Positions 60,782-64,000 of a stretch of 64,000 nucleotides of DNA are shown here, piece by piece. Position numbers and translations under genes: made by a program. The number at the start of each line of letters is the position of its first letter. Positions within the stretch are counted from its first letter, which is position 1. The notes beneath the pieces were generated by a model. The model made no database searches. It had not been told where the DNA came from and was given only the letters and a program-made list of their open reading frames with translations. The stretch is from positions 124,001 to 188,000 of the forward strand of contig NZ_QKWH01000002.1 of NCBI RefSeq assembly GCF_003244315.1, given 5' to 3'. Source of the DNA: Xylanimonas oleitrophica (GTDB lineage: Bacteria; Actinomycetota; Actinomycetes; Actinomycetales; Cellulomonadaceae).

Positions 60782-62113
60782 ATGAACAACGCTGCACAGC
60801 CCGCCGCCGCCCCGCAGGGGCCGCAGGCGGACGTCACCCCCGAGAACACCACCACCCCGACGCGTCGCCGTCTGCGCCGCCTGCCGGTCGTCGCGGGCCT
60901 CGTGGCCGCCTCGCTCGCAGCCTCCGGCGGCGCCCTGGCGTACGGCAACGCCCGCAAGACCGTCACGCTCGACGTCGACGGCCAGGTCACCACGGTGGCC
61001 ACGTTCGCCGGCTCCGTCGACGGCCTCCTGCAGGCGCAGGGCGTGCGCGTGGGCGACCGCGACGCCGTCACCCCCGCCGCCGACGAGCGGCTCACCGAGG
61101 GCGCCGACGTCGTCGTGCGCTACGGGCGCGAGCTCACCCTCCAGGCCGACGGCCAGGAGTCGCAGGTCTGGGTCACCGCGCTCGACGCGGACGAGGCGCT
61201 GTCGGCGCTCTCCTCCCGCGGCGGCGACGTGGCCCTCGTCGCGTCCCGCTCCGCCGACCGCAGCGACATCGGCCTGCGCCTCGACGCCGACAAGCCTGTC
61301 GCCGTCGTCGCGGACGGGGAGACCCGCACCGCCGAGGACGGCGCCGCCGACGTCGAGCACGTGCTCGACGCCGTCGACGTCGAGCTGGGCGAGCAGGACC
61401 GCGTCCGCGTGACGGACGCCGCCGCTGCGGGCGTCCAGCCGCAGGACGGCGCCCCCGCGCCGGGCGTGGCCGTCGTCGTCCAGCGCGTCGCGCAGGAGGA
61501 CGTCGCCACCGAGCACCCCATCGGGTTCGAGACCCAGACCACCGAGGACGGCGACCTGTACGAGGGCGAGTCCAAGGTGGTCCAGGAGGGCAAGGAGGGC
61601 GTGCGCACCGTCGTCGAGCGGGTGGTGACCGTGGACGGCCAGGAGGAGTCCCGCGAGGTGCTCTCCGACGACGTCACGGCCGAGCCCGTCGCCAAGATCG
61701 TGGCCAAGGGCACCAAGGAGCGCCCGGCACCCCAGCCGGTGGCTCCCCGCTCCTCGGGCTCCTCCAGCGGTACCTCCGAGGAGGCCGCCACCACGTCCGG
61801 CCCGTCCGTGAGCGGCTCGCCGCGCGCCATCGGCCAGCAGCTCGCCGCAGCCCGCGGCTGGACCGGCGAGCAGTGGTCGTGCCTCGACTCGCTCTTCCAG
61901 AAGGAGTCGGGCTGGAACCCGTCGGCCGCCAACCCGTCGTCCGGGGCCTACGGCATCCCGCAGGCGCTGCCCGGCTCGAAGATGGGCTCGGTCGCCGGTG
62001 ACTGGCGCACCAACCCGGCCACCCAGATCACCTGGGGCCTGAACTACATCGAGGGTCGCTACGGCACCCCGTGCGGCGCGTGGAGCCACTCCCAGGCCAA
62101 GAACTGGTACTGA
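60782..62113 (+). CDS. Rpf-like protein 3: DUF348-G5-transglycosylase
   Basis: The 443-residue exported protein has a membrane helix (about 38-56), DUF348 repeats, a G5 domain (HPIGFETQTTEDGDLYEGESKV) and a lysozyme-like end. That end (FQKESGWNPSAANPSSGAYGIPQALPGSKM ... YIEGRYGTPCGAWSHSQAKNWY) is nearly the same as in Rpf-like 1, while the front half is closest to Rpf-like 2. ATG at 60782 lacks a clear ribosome site. It is transcribed from its own promoter after a long leader. Confidence 0.85.
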   Translation: MNNAAQPAAAPQGPQADVTPENTTTPTRRRLRRLPVVAGLVAASLAASGGALAYGNARKTVTLDVDGQVTTVATFAGSVDGLLQAQGVRVGDRDAVTPAADERLTEGADVVVRYGRELTLQADGQESQVWVTALDADEALSALSSRGGDVALVASRSADRSDIGLRLDADKPVAVVADGETRTAEDGAADVEHVLDAVDVELGEQDRVRVTDAAAAGVQPQDGAPAPGVAVVVQRVAQEDVATEHPIGFETQTTEDGDLYEGESKVVQEGKEGVRTVVERVVTVDGQEESREVLSDDVTAEPVAKIVAKGTKERPAPQPVAPRSSGSSSGTSEEAATTSGPSVSGSPRAIGQQLAAARGWTGEQWSCLDSLFQKESGWNPSAANPSSGAYGIPQALPGSKMGSVAGDWRTNPATQITWGLNYIEGRYGTPCGAWSHSQAKNWY

Positions 62114-62136
62114 CCGGCCCCGCGGAGCCCTGCCGA

Positions 62137-62142
62137 TAGGCT
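62137..62142 (+). promoter_or_regulatory. -10 element (TAGGCT) of ksgA, leaderless
   Basis: TAGGCT plus seven bases precedes ATG at 62150. Confidence 0.5.
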
Positions 62143-62149
62143 CTGCTGC

Positions 62150-63058
62150 ATGAACTCACGCCCAGGCGCCCTGCTCGGTCCCGCGGAGATCCGCGAGCTG
62201 GCAGGGCGTCTTGGTGTCCGCCCCACCAAGACGCTGGGGCAGAACTTCGTGCACGACGCCGGCACGGTCCGCAAGATCGTGCGTGCCGCGGGTGTGGAGC
62301 CGGGGCAGCGCGTCGTCGAGGTGGGGCCGGGGCTCGGCTCCCTGACCCTCGGTCTGCTCGAGGCGGGGGCGTCCCTGGTCGCCGTCGAGATCGACCCCGT
62401 CCTCGCGGGCCAGATCGCCGCCACCGTCGCCGAGCGGCTGCCCGGCGCGGACTTCGAGGTGGTGCTCTCGGACGCCCTCGACGTCACCTCCCTGCCGGGC
62501 GAGCCTCCCACCGCGCTCGTGGCGAACCTGCCCTACAACGTGGCCGTGCCCGTGCTGCTGACGATGCTCGAGCGGTTCCCCACCCTGGAGCGGGTGCTGG
62601 TCATGGTGCAGGCCGAGGTGGCCGACCGGGTGGCCGCCGCCCCCGGCTCGAAGGTCTACGGGGTGCCCTCGGTCAAGGCGGCCTGGTATGCGCGGGCCTG
62701 GCGCTCGTTCGACGTCAGCCGCAACGTGTTCTGGCCGGTGCCCAACGTGGACTCCGCCCTGGTCGCGCTCGAGCGGCGCGAGCCACCGGCCACCTCCGCC
62801 ACCCGCGAGGAGGTGTTCGCCGTCGTCGACGCCGCGTTCGCCCAGCGACGCAAGACGCTCCGCGCGGCGCTGTCCGGCCTGTTCGGGTCGGGGGCGGCAG
62901 CCGAGACGGCCCTGCGCGCGGCGGGGGTGGACCCGTCGGCCCGCGGAGAGACGCTCGGGGTCGAGGAGTTCGCACGCATCGCCGAGCAGCGGCGTGCCGC
63001 GGGCGCGGACCCCGACGGCGTGCAGCACGGCTCAGCCCCTGGCACGGTGGGGGCGTGA
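62150..63058 (+). CDS. ksgA: 16S rRNA dimethyladenosine transferase RsmA/KsgA
   Basis: The 302-residue enzyme has TLGQNFVHD, the SAM loop [16 protein letters not shown], the ID pair in [12 protein letters not shown] and the catalytic NLPYNVAVP (motif IV). It dimethylates A1518 and A1519 of 16S rRNA during 30S maturation. The late [13 protein letters not shown] helix is typical. The ispE gene starts 52 bases later. Confidence 0.96.
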   Translation: MNSRPGALLGPAEIRELAGRLGVRPTKTLGQNFVHDAGTVRKIVRAAGVEPGQRVVEVGPGLGSLTLGLLEAGASLVAVEIDPVLAGQIAATVAERLPGADFEVVLSDALDVTSLPGEPPTALVANLPYNVAVPVLLTMLERFPTLERVLVMVQAEVADRVAAAPGSKVYGVPSVKAAWYARAWRSFDVSRNVFWPVPNVDSALVALERREPPATSATREEVFAVVDAAFAQRRKTLRAALSGLFGSGAAAETALRAAGVDPSARGETLGVEEFARIAEQRRAAGADPDGVQHGSAPGTVGA

Positions 63059-63110
63059 GCCGCCCCATGCCGTCGAGCACCCCGTCGACCGCCCTGCGGG
63101 GACGCCGCCC

Positions 63111-64000
63111 GTGAGCCGTCACCGCCTCACGGCAGCACCGTCCCCGTCGGTGCGCGTGCGCGCGCCCGGCAAGGTGAACCTGTCGCTGCGCGTCGGGCCC
63201 GTGGGGGAGGACGGCTACCACCCGCTGGTGAGCGTGTTCCAGGCGGTGAGCCTGTTCGAGGAGGTCACCGCCACGCAGGTCTCGCCCGGTTCGGGCGTCT
63301 CGCTGACCGTCGAGGGCCCGCAGGCGGCGGGCGTGCCGCTCGACGCGACCAACCTGGCCTGGCGCGCCGCGGACGTCCTGGCCCGGCACGTCGGCGTGGA
63401 GCCCGACGTCGCGCTGCACGTGCGCAAGGGCGTGCCCGTGGCGGGCGGCATGGCGGGCGGCTCGGCGGACGCGGCAGCGGCCCTCGTGGCCTGCGACGCG
63501 CTGTGGGAGACGGGCGTGCCCCGCAGCGAGCTCGGGGTGCTGGCCGCGCGGCTCGGCGCCGACGTCCCCTTCTGCCTCCTCGGGCACACCGCCGTCGGCA
63601 CGGGCCGCGGCGACCTGCTGACCCCCGCCATGACGCGCGGCGAGTTCCACTGGGTGTTCGCCGCCTCGGAGGAGGGGTTGTCGACCCCGCGCGTGTTCGC
63701 CGCCTACGACGAGCTCACCGGTGGCCAGGCGCCGCCCGTGGGCGTCGAGGACGACACCGCGCTGATGCAGGCGCTGCGCGCCGGCGACCCGACGGCGCTC
63801 GGAGCGGCCCTGCACAACGACCTGCAGGAGGCGGCACTGTCCCTGCGCCCCGACCTGCGCCGCACGCTGGACCTGGCGCGGGAGGCCGGGGCGCTGGGAG
63901 CGCTCGTCTCCGGCTCGGGCCCTACCGTGGCGGCCCTGGCCCGGTCGCGCCAGCACGCCCTGGCGATCGCTGCGACGTGGACCGCCGAGGGCGCGGCCGA
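63111..64000 (+). CDS. ispE: 4-diphosphocytidyl-2-C-methyl-D-erythritol kinase (partial, runs off the window)
   Basis: The frame from GTG 63111 is open to the window end (296 codons). It begins with RVRAPGKVNLSLRVGPVGEDGYHPLVSVFQAV and has the GHMP kinase ATP loop VAGGMAGGSADAAAALVA and GADVPFCLLG, followed by LVSGSGPTVAALA. It phosphorylates CDP-methylerythritol in the MEP isoprenoid pathway. The last residues and stop are outside. Confidence 0.93.
   Translation, partial: MSRHRLTAAPSPSVRVRAPGKVNLSLRVGPVGEDGYHPLVSVFQAVSLFEEVTATQVSPGSGVSLTVEGPQAAGVPLDATNLAWRAADVLARHVGVEPDVALHVRKGVPVAGGMAGGSADAAAALVACDALWETGVPRSELGVLAARLGADVPFCLLGHTAVGTGRGDLLTPAMTRGEFHWVFAASEEGLSTPRVFAAYDELTGGQAPPVGVEDDTALMQALRAGDPTALGAALHNDLQEAALSLRPDLRRTLDLAREAGALGALVSGSGPTVAALARSRQHALAIAATWTAEGAA

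Overview
The window is about 70-74% G+C by eye. It uses many GTG starts, runs long chains of genes joined by 4-base ATGA/GTGA overlaps, and carries genes typical of Actinobacteria: a DinB/DUF664-type protein, resuscitation-promoting factors, a PMT mannosyltransferase, and the mscL-fmdB-fthC-rimJ-glpR block. It looks like chromosome of a member of the Micrococcales (Promicromonosporaceae or Cellulomonadaceae type). I cannot name the genus from sequence alone.

Left end (1-2.5 kb): a compositionally different cassette; one sampled 60-base line is 58% G+C. Three minus-strand genes follow a TATAAT promoter: an ImmA/IrrE metallopeptidase, a class III nucleotidyl-cyclase-like protein and a sce7726-type PD-(D/E)XK nuclease. 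The combination resembles a nucleotide-signalling defence module, and I do not recognise it as a described system. It is the main candidate for something new.

2.6-16 kb: a saccharopine-dehydrogenase-like reductase and a sirtuin, a thioesterase, a GNAT enzyme, an ABC (MacB/FtsX) pair, a DinB-type protein and an MFS exporter. These are followed by a 1436-residue protein built like an SF1 helicase-nuclease but with its catalytic motifs eroded. Next is an enoyl-CoA hydratase divergent from an HxlR regulator, with matching operator repeats between them.

16-24 kb: mscL, a SAF-domain protein, an FmdB/Ruc-type zinc ribbon with a CIRCE (HrcA) site, a penicillin-acylase-family hydrolase, fthC, rimJ-like and glpR-like genes, and tRNA-Ala(CGC). 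The galU and glp (moeA-like) genes that normally sit between fthC and rimJ are absent.

24-36 kb: ion homeostasis. nhaA is preceded by a 20-codon overlapping leader ORF. An eight-gene Mrp-type antiporter operon has three separate ND4/ND5-like subunits. A Mn-type ABC transporter has a perfect DtxR/MntR-like palindrome lying over its start codon.

36-46 kb: a thioredoxin-reductase/methyltransferase fusion with a divergent XRE-cupin regulator; a CobW-like protein and bL28 flanking two Zur-type palindromes; a YibE/F protein with a His-Gly repeat; a DJ-1/PfpI operon opposite a GlxA-type regulator; and a FrnE-type DsbA protein with a coupled small Cys-pair ORF.

46-64 kb: a lipoprotein and a GH20 hexosaminidase, PMT and rsmI back to back, a nicotinamidase-like hydrolase, a PQQ-type sugar dehydrogenase with a 24-bp minisatellite, then the conserved series metG, tatD, three rpf-like genes, ksgA and ispE (cut by the window end). 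Two of the rpf-like genes share a nearly identical promoter.

Regulation: at least fourteen genes have a TANNNT hexamer 6-8 bases before the start codon and usually no Shine-Dalgarno, which indicates widespread leaderless transcription. Strong GC hairpins separate many convergent gene pairs.
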